A DNA stretch of 64,000 bases. Origin: an uncultured Phocaeicola sp. (lineage in GTDB: Bacteria; Bacteroidota; Bacteroidia; Bacteroidales; Bacteroidaceae). Under the pieces are notes generated by a model. The model searched no databases. It had not been told where the DNA came from and saw nothing but the letters and a program-made list of their open reading frames with translations. The stretch covers positions 26,651 through 90,650 of the forward strand of contig CAUBDX010000007.1 of NCBI GenBank assembly GCA_958434805.1, read 5' to 3'. Every line of letters starts with the position of its first letter. Positions within the stretch are counted from its first letter, which is position 1. Both the position numbers and the translations under genes were made by a program. Shown here in pieces: positions 8,867-17,083 of the stretch.

Positions 8867-10225
8867 ATGACACAAAAAGAAACCGCCACCGAACTGGGCA
8901 CAGAATCTATCGGCAAACTATTGACACAATATGCCATACCTGCTATTATAGCCATGACAGCCTCGTCTCTTTACAACATGGTTGACAGTATTTTCATCGG
9001 ACACGGGGTTGGCGCCTTAGCTATATCCGGTCTTGCCATAACTTTTCCCTTAATGAACCTTGCCGCGGCTTTCGGGTCGCTCGTCGGAGTAGGTGCTTCT
9101 ACTTTAGTTTCTGTAAAGTTAGGACAAAAGGATTATACTACCGCCCAACAGATTCTGGGGAATGTAGTATCACTGAATCTTATCATCGGCATAGTCTTTA
9201 CCCTCTTAACGCTTATCTTTCTTGACCCGATTCTTTTCTTTTTCGGGGCGAGTGAGGCAACCATTCCTTATGCACGCGATTATATGGTCATTATCTTACT
9301 CGGCAATGTAGTAACCCACATGTATTTAGGGTTAAATTCGGTTTTACGCTCGGCCGGACATCCGCAAAAAGCCATGATTGCCACAATCCTTACCGTCATC
9401 ATCAACACGCTGCTTGACCCTTTATTTATCTATACATTCAACATGGGGATTAAAGGAGCTGCAGTAGCTACTATTCTGGCACAGATTATCTCACTCGCCT
9501 GGCTCGTCAAGCTTTTCTCACAAAAGAAAGATTTATTACATTTCAAGCGAGGAATTTACCGGCTGCGTAAAAAACTTGTAGAAAATATTATCGGAATTGG
9601 CCTGGCACCGTTTTTCATGAACCTGGCTTCCTGCTTTATCGTCATTTTGATAAATAAAGGACTGCAACAATATGACGGCGATTTGGCCATCGGTGCTTTC
9701 GGTATCGTAAACCGCATTGTCTTTTTATTCGTCATGATTGTAATGGGACTTAACCAAGGAATGCAGCCCATCGCAGGGTATAACTTCGGAGCGCAACAAT
9801 ACCACCGTGTAAACCAAGTTATGAAAACCACCGTAATCATCGCTACTATTATTACAACCAGCGGCTTCCTTGTGGGAGAACTTATGCCTGGACTGGCCGT
9901 ATCAGCCTTTACTACCGACCAGACACTTATACAGATGTCGGCCGACGGACTAAGGATTGTGGTGGCATGTTTTCCTATTATCGGTTTCCAGATGGTTACT
10001 TCCAATTTCTTCCAAAGTATCGGCATGGCTAAAAAAGCCATCATTCTTTCTCTAAGCCGACAGGTACTGATACTGATTCCGTGCCTGATTATTTTACCTT
10101 TATTCTGGGGAGCTAAAGGAGTATGGTTCAGTATGCCTATTTCCGATGCAGCCGCCAGTCTCATAGCAGGAGCAATGCTTTACAAACAGTTTAAGCAGTT
10201 CAAACATCATTCATCTCCTGTTTAA
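8867..10225 (+). CDS. MATE family multidrug/toxin exporter
   Basis: The 452-residue protein has about twelve hydrophobic segments in two homologous halves, typical of MATE antiporters that export organic cations with Na+ or H+ inflow. Family marks include IGKLLTQYAIPAIIAMTASSLYNMVDSIFIG at the start, LVGVGASTLVSVKLGQKD near 76 and GLNQGMQPIAGYNFGAQ near 300. Length is normal. It has its own promoter and is followed by the kinase-like gene. The substrate cannot be predicted. Confidence 0.9.
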   Translation: MTQKETATELGTESIGKLLTQYAIPAIIAMTASSLYNMVDSIFIGHGVGALAISGLAITFPLMNLAAAFGSLVGVGASTLVSVKLGQKDYTTAQQILGNVVSLNLIIGIVFTLLTLIFLDPILFFFGASEATIPYARDYMVIILLGNVVTHMYLGLNSVLRSAGHPQKAMIATILTVIINTLLDPLFIYTFNMGIKGAAVATILAQIISLAWLVKLFSQKKDLLHFKRGIYRLRKKLVENIIGIGLAPFFMNLASCFIVILINKGLQQYDGDLAIGAFGIVNRIVFLFVMIVMGLNQGMQPIAGYNFGAQQYHRVNQVMKTTVIIATIITTSGFLVGELMPGLAVSAFTTDQTLIQMSADGLRIVVACFPIIGFQMVTSNFFQSIGMAKKAIILSLSRQVLILIPCLIILPLFWGAKGVWFSMPISDAAASLIAGAMLYKQFKQFKHHSSPV

Positions 10226-10294
10226 ACAAACATTAATGCAGGGGCTCCAAAAAATATTCCCTTACAAAACCAAGTGTTTAACAAGAAAATAATA

Positions 10295-10302
10295 TATATT
10301 TG
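10295..10302 (+). promoter_or_regulatory. Promoter -7 element of the cytidylate-kinase-like gene
   Basis: TATATTTG matches TAnnTTTG, 28 bases before the start codon at 10330. Confidence 0.55.
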
Positions 10303-10329
10303 TGTAATGACAATTAAATACCTATCACT

Positions 10330-10962
10330 ATGGAAAGTCACTATGTTATAAATTTAGGACGCCAGTTAGGAAGTGGCGGAAAAGAAATCGGAGAGAGATT
10401 AGCAAAAGACCTACATATTGCATTTTATGACAAAGAATTAATCAACCTCGCATCCGAAGAAAGCGGTCTTTGCCGTGAATTTTTCGAAAAAGCCGACGAG
10501 AAAGCTTCACAAACCATTTTAGGCGGATTATTTGGTACACGCTTTCCTTTCGTCACCGAAGGAGCTTATCCGTATAATTCTTACTTAAGCAACGACTCTT
10601 TATTTAAGATTCAAAGCGATGTAATCCGCCACCTGGCAGAAAAACAATCCTGCCTGTTTGTGGGTAGATGCGCTGATTATATTTTACGTGACCATCCGCG
10701 CTGCGTGAACGTATTCGTATCGGCTTCGCCTGAAGCTCGCATCGAACGCTTGATGCAGTTACATAATATCAGCGAAGAAGAAGCTGAAGACTTAATAGAG
10801 AAAGCCGATAAAAAGCGTTCTTCTTATTACAACTATTACAGCTACAAAACGTGGGGAGCTGCAGCAACTTATCATCTTTGCATCGACTCTTCTGTTTTAG
10901 GCATAGAAGGAACGGTAGAATTCATAAAGAAATTCATCAAGCTTAAATTAAGGCTCGACTAG
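10330..10962 (+). CDS. Cytidylate kinase-like family protein
   Basis: The 210-residue protein opens with YVINLGRQLGSGGKEIGERLAKDL, a P-loop-like glycine-rich strand-loop-helix. It continues with SCLFVGRCADYILRD and a lid-type helix SEEEAEDLIEKADKKRSSYYNYY, as in the cytidylate-kinase-like family common in anaerobes. Members resemble CMP kinase but usually coexist with a true cmk, so the substrate is uncertain. It has its own promoter and ends at a strong terminator. Confidence 0.82.
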   Translation: MESHYVINLGRQLGSGGKEIGERLAKDLHIAFYDKELINLASEESGLCREFFEKADEKASQTILGGLFGTRFPFVTEGAYPYNSYLSNDSLFKIQSDVIRHLAEKQSCLFVGRCADYILRDHPRCVNVFVSASPEARIERLMQLHNISEEEAEDLIEKADKKRSSYYNYYSYKTWGAAATYHLCIDSSVLGIEGTVEFIKKFIKLKLRLD

Positions 10963-10987
10963 ATTTTCAGTTTGCACAGAGATCATA

Positions 10988-11021
10988 AAAGCCGCATCAA
11001 AGGAAGCTTCGATGCGGCTTT
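10988..11021. terminator. Bidirectional terminator between the kinase-like gene and thrC
   Basis: AAAGCCGCATC (10988-10998) pairs perfectly with GATGCGGCTTT (11011-11021). T-runs occur on both strands, so it can serve both converging units. Confidence 0.8.
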
Positions 11022-11051
11022 GATAAAACTACAAATTCAAATTCAAGAAAA

Positions 11052-12353
11052 TCAACGACTCATTAAATAGCATTTAAATGAATCAAAATCTTTACTCATC
11101 GGTACACTTTGCTTCACGCCCTTCATGAATTCCTGCAACTTTTCCGGTATAGCCACCTTATCTTCGATGATGCTTTCCACGGTTTGCAGGAACTTGGCTG
11201 GATGGGCAGTCTCTAAGAACACACCTGTCTCTCCCGGTTGTAATTGTTCAGACAAGGCGCGGTAACCACAGGCGCCATGAGGATCAAGTAAATAACCGGT
11301 ACCATCATATACCGCTTTCACGGTTTGCCGGATTTGCTCATCCGTATAAGTTGCTCCGCTGATTTCAGACGAAATAGCTGCATGACTGTTTCCGTATAAA
11401 TCGAGGATACGGGCAAAATTACTTGGAGCCCCCACATCCATTGCATTGGCTATGGTAGCCACAGAGGGACGTGGATTATATTTACCGGTCTGCAAATACT
11501 GATAAAAAATATCATTCCGGTTATTGGCGGCTATAAAACGAGCAATAGGCAATCCCATTCTTTTAGCAAAAAGCCCTGCCGTGATATTCCCGAAGTTTCC
11601 ACTTGGTACACAAACCACCAGATTGTTTGCCTTACCCAGTTTCTTCAGCTGCGCATAAGCATAAAAATAATAAAAAGACTGAGGAAGGAAACGAGCCACA
11701 TTAATTGAATTTGCTGAAGTAAGTTTCATATGCGCGTTCAACTCCTCATCCATAAAGGCATTTTTCACCAGTGCCTGACAATCATCAAAAGTGCCGTCAA
11801 CCTCTATTGCAGTAATATTACGTCCAAGCGTAGTAAATTGTTTTTCCTGGATTTCACTCACTTTACCCTTCGGATACAGCACATAAACATGGATACCTTC
11901 CACATCAAGAAATCCGTTGGCAACGGCACTACCCGTATCTCCCGATGTAGCAACCAGTACATTGACGGTCTTTTCTCCCGATTTACGGATAAAATAGCCC
12001 AGCAAGCGCGCCATAAAACGTCCGCCTACATCTTTAAAAGCAAGCGTTGGCCCGTGAAACAACTCTAAAGAATAAATAGACTGGGTCACTTTTACTGCCG
12101 GAACATCAAAGCTTAAAGTATCATATACGATTTGCTTCAACACATCGGCAGGTACATCTTCACCAAAAAAAGCATCAGCCACCCGATAAGCAATTTCCTG
12201 AAATGAAAGGGTTTCAATTTCTTCATAAAAGGAATTTGGCAATGGCTTAATTTCATAAGGCATATAAAGGCCTTTATCTGCAGCCAAACCTTTTACCACG
12301 GCTTCTTCTAACGTAGCATCCGAAGCCTGTTTGTTAGTGCTATAATAGTTCAT
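11052..12353 (-). CDS. thrC: Threonine synthase
   Basis: This PLP enzyme converts O-phosphohomoserine to threonine. The 433-residue protein has the PLP lysine K107 in LFHGPTLAFKDVGGRF, the phosphate-binding ATSGDTGSAVANGF loop near 134 and the SGNFGNITAG motif near 250. The length fits the shorter bacterial class. It is the last gene of the thrA-homoserine kinase-thrC operon, 11 bases after the preceding gene, and ends at a strong terminator. Confidence 0.94.
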   Translation of the reverse strand: MNYYSTNKQASDATLEEAVVKGLAADKGLYMPYEIKPLPNSFYEEIETLSFQEIAYRVADAFFGEDVPADVLKQIVYDTLSFDVPAVKVTQSIYSLELFHGPTLAFKDVGGRFMARLLGYFIRKSGEKTVNVLVATSGDTGSAVANGFLDVEGIHVYVLYPKGKVSEIQEKQFTTLGRNITAIEVDGTFDDCQALVKNAFMDEELNAHMKLTSANSINVARFLPQSFYYFYAYAQLKKLGKANNLVVCVPSGNFGNITAGLFAKRMGLPIARFIAANNRNDIFYQYLQTGKYNPRPSVATIANAMDVGAPSNFARILDLYGNSHAAISSEISGATYTDEQIRQTVKAVYDGTGYLLDPHGACGYRALSEQLQPGETGVFLETAHPAKFLQTVESIIEDKVAIPEKLQEFMKGVKQSVPMSKDFDSFKCYLMSR

Positions 12354-12364
12354 AGTCGTATCTC

Positions 12365-13579
12365 TCAGTTAATATTCATAAACAGATTCATAAACTCATC
12401 TTTCTCCAAGAAGCTATACCCCCCATGCGAACATGCCACCTCATCGTAGGTCTGCACCCCGTCAGGCTCAATTCCCGGATAATAAACCAAGAACGGAACA
12501 GGTTCGGCAGTATGCGTACGGAGTTTACATGGAGTGGGATGATCGGGCAATACTGCCCAAGCCACCGGCTCATTCCACTCTTTCACTGCCTCATAAATCG
12601 GACCGATGATACGACGATCAAGCGATTCTATGGTCTTTAATTTCAAATCCACATCGCCCTCATGCCCAGCCTCATCACTGGCTTCCACATGAAGATAAAC
12701 AAAATCATCGGTTCTTAAAGCCTCTAATGCCGCTTCCGCTTTTCCCTCATAATTTGTATTATAAAGTCCAGTTGCTCCCTCAACCTCAATACACCTCAAT
12801 CCGGCATAGTGACCTATTCCACGAATCAAATCAACCGCAGTTATTACCGCTCCCCTTTTTATTGAAGCATATTTCTCTGCCAGCGGCTTCATCTGTGGGC
12901 GATACCCCGGGCTCCACGGCCAAATACTGTTCGCCGGGTCTTTCCCTTCAGCCATACGCTTCAAGTTTACCGGATGCGAAGCCAGCAACTCCTGCGATTT
13001 CAATATCAAGGCATTCAGTAAATTAGCTGTTTCCTGAGCCTCAGCACACTTTGCCTGAATTAAATTCGGGCGGAAAGGCTGTAAGGGTATATCATGCGGA
13101 GGAACACAGGCTAAACGCTTATCACCTCCCTTTATTACCAACAAATGGCGATATTGTACCCCCGTATAGAAATGTATCCGCTCATTACCCAGTTTCTCAT
13201 CTAAGAACTTAACCAGTTCATCGGCCTCTTCAGTGGATATATGTCCGGCTGAATGATTTTTCAATGTCTCTCCCTCTACGCAAATAATATTACAACGCAT
13301 AGCCATATCGCCCGGTTCCAGTTCGACACCGATACTGGCAGCTTCAAGTACACCTCTTCCTTCGTAAACCAAAGGAAGATCATATCCCAATACCGACATA
13401 TTTGCTACTTCACTTCCCGGATGGAAACCATCGGCAACCGTCTTCAACATACCGGTACGTCCCATCTTTGCCAACTTATCCATATAAGGTGTAGAGGCAT
13501 GCTGCAGCAATGTATGATTTCCCAGAGAAGGTACAGCCCAATCAGCCATACCATCCCCTAAAATGATAAGATGTTTCAT
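12365..13579 (-). CDS. Phosphoglycerate-mutase-like protein, probable homoserine kinase
   Basis: The 404-residue protein is of the cofactor-independent, archaeal-type phosphoglycerate mutase family (alkaline-phosphatase superfamily). It has the metal-binding start LGDGMADWAVPSL, EVANMSVLGYD with the nucleophile serine near 61, and C-terminal LPDHPTPCKLRTHTAEPVPF plus SHGGYSF. It lies between thrA and thrC with gaps of 3 and 11 bases, in the slot where thrB normally sits, and no GHMP-type ThrB is present. In Bacteroides thetaiotaomicron the homologue in this operon has been assigned homoserine kinase activity from mutant fitness data. That role is therefore more likely than glycolysis. Confidence 0.88.
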   Translation of the reverse strand: MKHLIILGDGMADWAVPSLGNHTLLQHASTPYMDKLAKMGRTGMLKTVADGFHPGSEVANMSVLGYDLPLVYEGRGVLEAASIGVELEPGDMAMRCNIICVEGETLKNHSAGHISTEEADELVKFLDEKLGNERIHFYTGVQYRHLLVIKGGDKRLACVPPHDIPLQPFRPNLIQAKCAEAQETANLLNALILKSQELLASHPVNLKRMAEGKDPANSIWPWSPGYRPQMKPLAEKYASIKRGAVITAVDLIRGIGHYAGLRCIEVEGATGLYNTNYEGKAEAALEALRTDDFVYLHVEASDEAGHEGDVDLKLKTIESLDRRIIGPIYEAVKEWNEPVAWAVLPDHPTPCKLRTHTAEPVPFLVYYPGIEPDGVQTYDEVACSHGGYSFLEKDEFMNLFMNIN

Positions 13580-13582
13580 AAG

Positions 13583-16015
13583 CTAAATATTTGCAATACT
13601 CATAATATCAGCAAAGACACCGGCAGCAGTTACTCCTGCACCAGCTCCATAACCTTGTATCAACATAGGATACTCATTATATCGTTCGGTAGTAAGCAGA
13701 ATAATATTATTGCTTCCCTCCAAATTATAGAACGGATGTGAACGACCTACCTCCTGTAAGGCAACCGTAGCTTTTCCGTTTTCCCACCGTGCCACAAAGC
13801 GCCAACGTTTATCCTCTGCTTCCAGTTTCTGACGCCGCTTCTCAAAATCAGCATCCAATTCAGGAATACGTTTCCAGAAATCATCCAATGAACCTTCAAA
13901 ATACTTATCGGGCACAAAAAGCTGTTTTTCCACATCTTCCTGATTAACCCGATACCCCGCCTCACGCGCCAAAATCACCAGTTTACGAATCACATCCTTT
14001 CCACTCAAATCAATACGCGGGTCCGGTTCTGAATACCCTTCCTCTTTTGCTTTGCGGATGGTCTGACTCAACGGGGTATCAGCACTGATGGTATTAAAAA
14101 TATAATTTAAAGTTCCGCTGACCACAGCCTCTATCTTCAGAATTTTATCTCCGCTATTTATCAAGTCATTAATGGTATTGATAACCGGAAGCCCTGCTCC
14201 CACATTTGTTTCGAAAAGAAATTTCACTCCACGCTGACGGGCTATATGTTTCAATTCAGCATAAATGTCATATTCTGCCGAGGCAGCAATTTTATTGGCA
14301 GCCACCACTGCAATGTTATGGCTTAAAAAATCTTTATATAATCCGGCGATAGCAGGACTTGCCGTACAGTCAACGAAGACAGAATTAAAAATATTCATGC
14401 CAATTATTTCATCATGCAATACCTGCGGAGAAGAAGGAATCCCTTTTTCTTCCAGCTCGGCATGATAGTTAGAGAGGTCTATTCCACTGCGTGTAAACAG
14501 CGCATGATGTCCATTTGCTATTCCGACCACCTTCAGTTTGAGTCCCCTCTCCTGCTTTAATTTTTCCTGCTGACTATGAATCTGCTCAATCAAGCTGCTT
14601 CCCACCGTACCGATTCCACAAATGAAAAGGTTCAGCACCTGATACTCTGAAAGGAAGAAAGAATCATGAATTACATTCAGCGTCTTGCGAAGCGATCCAC
14701 CCTCAACAACAAAAGAAATATTGGTTTCCGAAGCACCTTGTGCACAGGCAATCACATTTATCCCGTTTCTGCCAAGCGTACCAAACAATTTTCCGGCAAT
14801 ACCCGGTGTGTGTTTCATATTCTCGCCTACAATAGCCACGGTAGCCAGATTTCCCTCAGCCTTCATCGGAGAAATCTCTCCCATTTCAATTTCCTTGGCA
14901 AATTCCTCGTTCAGTACCTTGCATGCCAGCACTGCATCCTCATTACGTACACCTATTGAAGTGGAGTTTTCCGAAGAAGCCTGTGATACCAAGAATACAC
15001 TGATGCCATTCTCAGCCAAAGTTTTAAATATCCGGTGATTCACTCCAATAACCCCCACCATGCCCAGTCCGGTCATTGTAATCAGACAAGTATCATTAAT
15101 CGACGAAATACCTTTAATCGGCTTTGATGAATGATCAGCTTCCTGCTTTACAATGGTGCCCGGTGCATCCGGATTAAAGGTGTTCTTAATCAGAATAGGT
15201 ATATTTTTATGACATACAGGATAAATAGTAGGAGGATAAACCACCTTTGCTCCGAAGTTACACAACTCCATAGCTTCCACATAACTCAACTCCGTAATAG
15301 GATAAGCCGTACTGATTACACGAGGGTCGGCAGTCATAAATCCATCCACATCGGTCCATATCTCAAGAATATCGGCATCAAGTGAAGCAGCCAGGATAGA
15401 AGCGGTATAATCAGAGCCTCCCCGACCGAGATTTGTCACTTCACCTGTCTGCTTGTCCGATGAAATAAATCCCGGAACCAACGATACTTTGGGAAGCTCG
15501 CGAAAAGCCTCGCGGACCAGCTGAGTAGTCAGATCGGAATCAAGAATATGTTTGTTATGCTTTTTCTCTGTCTTGATAAACGTACGCGAATCAAACCATT
15601 TCGCCCCATCAATCAGGGTTGCTACAATGATAGACGACAAACGTTCACCGTAACTCACAATAGCTGCTGATGTTTTGGGTGACAAATCATGAATCAAGTA
15701 AATGCCCTGAAAGATATCTTTTAATTCGCTAAGCAATTCATTCACCTGATCAAGCAGAATTTCGCGCTCACGCCCGGCTGGTATCACTGTATAAACCATC
15801 TCGATATGACGGTTTACTATTTCCTTCATCTCTTTCTCATAAGATGCGTCACCGGCTGCAGCCATCCGTGAAGTCTTTATCAGCTTATCAGTTATTCCAC
15901 CTAAGGCTGAAACCACTACAATCACGTCTTCATTGACAGCTTCTACAATTTTTTTTACGCTTAATACACTACTCACGGAACCTACGGATGTTCCGCCGAA
16001 TTTCATAACTTTCAT
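13583..16015 (-). CDS. thrA: Bifunctional aspartate kinase / homoserine dehydrogenase
   Basis: The 810-residue fusion catalyses the first and third steps from aspartate to homoserine. The N-terminal kinase has KFGGTSVGS at residues 4-12 and GRGGSDYTA near 198. Two ACT-type regulatory domains fill about 310-460 (ITMTGLGMVGVIGV and VAIVGENMKHTPGIAGK). The dehydrogenase starts with the NAD(P)-binding FICGIGTVGSSL near 465 and has the AANKIAAS and substrate-domain motifs. ACT domains imply feedback by threonine. It is first in the operon, 142 bases downstream of the leader peptide stop. Confidence 0.95.
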   Translation of the reverse strand: MKVMKFGGTSVGSVSSVLSVKKIVEAVNEDVIVVVSALGGITDKLIKTSRMAAAGDASYEKEMKEIVNRHIEMVYTVIPAGREREILLDQVNELLSELKDIFQGIYLIHDLSPKTSAAIVSYGERLSSIIVATLIDGAKWFDSRTFIKTEKKHNKHILDSDLTTQLVREAFRELPKVSLVPGFISSDKQTGEVTNLGRGGSDYTASILAASLDADILEIWTDVDGFMTADPRVISTAYPITELSYVEAMELCNFGAKVVYPPTIYPVCHKNIPILIKNTFNPDAPGTIVKQEADHSSKPIKGISSINDTCLITMTGLGMVGVIGVNHRIFKTLAENGISVFLVSQASSENSTSIGVRNEDAVLACKVLNEEFAKEIEMGEISPMKAEGNLATVAIVGENMKHTPGIAGKLFGTLGRNGINVIACAQGASETNISFVVEGGSLRKTLNVIHDSFFLSEYQVLNLFICGIGTVGSSLIEQIHSQQEKLKQERGLKLKVVGIANGHHALFTRSGIDLSNYHAELEEKGIPSSPQVLHDEIIGMNIFNSVFVDCTASPAIAGLYKDFLSHNIAVVAANKIAASAEYDIYAELKHIARQRGVKFLFETNVGAGLPVINTINDLINSGDKILKIEAVVSGTLNYIFNTISADTPLSQTIRKAKEEGYSEPDPRIDLSGKDVIRKLVILAREAGYRVNQEDVEKQLFVPDKYFEGSLDDFWKRIPELDADFEKRRQKLEAEDKRWRFVARWENGKATVALQEVGRSHPFYNLEGSNNIILLTTERYNEYPMLIQGYGAGAGVTAAGVFADIMSIANI

Positions 16016-16108
16016 GCGATTATATTATTAGCCTCTCCTGCCGTAATCATTTACAGCAGAAGAACATTATAAAAAACAAGATATAATTTGATTAAAATAA
16101 AACGAAAT

Positions 16109-16143
16109 GTCTGCATCCGCAGACGCGTTTCACGTAGAAACGC
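16109..16143 (-). terminator. Attenuator hairpins in the thr leader
   Basis: On the minus strand, GCGTTTC-TACGT-GAAACGC (16143-16125) is followed at once by GTCTGC-GGAT-GCAGAC (16124-16109) and a T-rich stretch (ATTTCGTTTTATTTT). The second hairpin with its T-run looks like an intrinsic terminator placed before thrA. Together with the upstream leader ORF this is the layout of a ribosome-mediated attenuator. Confidence 0.65.
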
Positions 16144-16157
16144 AAACCATACTATCC

Positions 16158-16247
16158 TTACCCCCGAGGGGTCATCCCGGTAGCTATCATGAAGAAGGGC
16201 ATGCGCCCGGTCTCCGTCAAGATGATATGAAGATAGTAAACTGTCAT
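16158..16247 (-). CDS. Threonine operon leader peptide (29 aa)
   Basis: A short ATG-TAA ORF of 29 codons lies between a good promoter and the attenuator hairpins. Thr codons are at positions 2, 11, 13, 23 and 26, Ile codons at 8, 9 and 21, and Met codons at 1, 16, 20 and 25. That is 12 of 29 residues from the aspartate family whose synthesis begins with the downstream thrA. Codons 4-5 (TACTATC) can pair with GATAGTA just past the stop, a possible competing stem. The regulatory residues are more spread than in enterobacterial thrL. No experimental support is visible, so the call rests on position and composition. Confidence 0.6.
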   Translation of the reverse strand: MTVYYLHIILTETGRMPFFMIATGMTPRG

Positions 16248-16268
16248 TGATTAATGTTTTCTCGTTGG

Positions 16269-16298
16269 CAAATATAACAACATTTTTCTACAAACAAA
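16269..16298 (-). promoter_or_regulatory. Promoter of the thr leader and operon
   Basis: On the minus strand a TTTG (16298-16295) is followed after 18 bases by TATATTTG (16276-16269), matching the Bacteroides -33/-7 consensus. The expected transcription start is just upstream of the leader ATG at 16247. Confidence 0.7.
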
Positions 16299-16373
16299 TC
16301 GTTTTCATCTGTTTTTTTGCAATAATCTTAAATAATTCGGATAAAAGCAAAGAGAAAAGTGCAAATAATGTTG

Positions 16374-16381
16374 TAATTTTG
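16374..16381 (+). promoter_or_regulatory. Promoter -7 element of the LuxR-type gene
   Basis: TAATTTTG fits TAnnTTTG, 29 bases before the start codon at 16410. Confidence 0.5.
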
Positions 16382-16409
16382 CAACAGAATAATCAAAGCA
16401 TACCGCATC

Positions 16410-16991
16410 ATGAACCACTCAGCCGAAATAGCCATTATCGAACCAAATACACTGACCGCCCTCGGACTGCGCACCATACTGGAAGAGCTGCTTCCCGAAG
16501 CGACCATCCGCGTTTTTGCTTCGTTCAGCGAACTGACTGATGATACTCCGGATATGTATGCACATTATTTTATCTCTGCACAGATTTACTTTGAACATAC
16601 GCCTTTCTTTATTGAAAGAAAGCCCAAAACCATTGTATTGGCTGCAGGAGAACAACCGCTTCTGAACGGGATTCCTACCTTAAACATTTACCTTCCCCAA
16701 GACCAGCTGGTAGCATCTATCATCAAACTGCGCCGATACGGCCATGCCGCTCCTCCTCTATCAGCCGATAACCAAGAAAGCGGCCATGAACTGTCACCGC
16801 GCGAAATAGAGGTACTGATACAGGTAACAAAAGGATTAATCAATAAGGAAATAGCAGAAAAACTCAACATCAGCCTTACCACGGTTATCTCTCACCGGAA
16901 AAACATCACCGACAAATTAGGAATCAAATCGGTGTCCGGACTTGCCATCTATGCGGTGATGCATGGATATATAGAAGCCGACCGGATTTGA
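16410..16991 (+). CDS. LuxR-type (NarL/FixJ-like) transcription regulator
   Basis: The 193-residue protein has a C-terminal LuxR helix-turn-helix at about 127-188 (LSPREIEVLIQVTKG, NKEIAEKLNISLTTVISHRKNI). Its N-terminal 110 residues resemble a receiver domain in length and in the opening IAIIEPN strand, but the acidic pocket is reduced. The segment where the phospho-accepting aspartate should lie reads YAHYFISAQIYFEH. It is probably an atypical, phosphorylation-independent regulator. The TonB-dependent receptor gene starts 92 bases downstream in the same direction and is a likely target or partner. Confidence 0.82.
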   Translation: MNHSAEIAIIEPNTLTALGLRTILEELLPEATIRVFASFSELTDDTPDMYAHYFISAQIYFEHTPFFIERKPKTIVLAAGEQPLLNGIPTLNIYLPQDQLVASIIKLRRYGHAAPPLSADNQESGHELSPREIEVLIQVTKGLINKEIAEKLNISLTTVISHRKNITDKLGIKSVSGLAIYAVMHGYIEADRI

Positions 16992-17083
16992 TTAATCCGC
17001 AAATCCTCATAAATTAGGATTGCATATCTCGCCATCATGCCGTTACTTTGCACCCGAATTACAAAACTTACAGATTTAACGGA

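Noticed and set aside
16141..16247. T-box or amino-acid riboswitch before thrA
   Set aside because: No T-box sequence or known riboswitch core is present; the short ORF and hairpins fit ribosome-mediated attenuation better.
17048..17083. TTG start upstream of the TonB receptor
   Set aside because: It would place 12 residues before a clean signal peptide and overlaps the promoter-like TACTTTGC.
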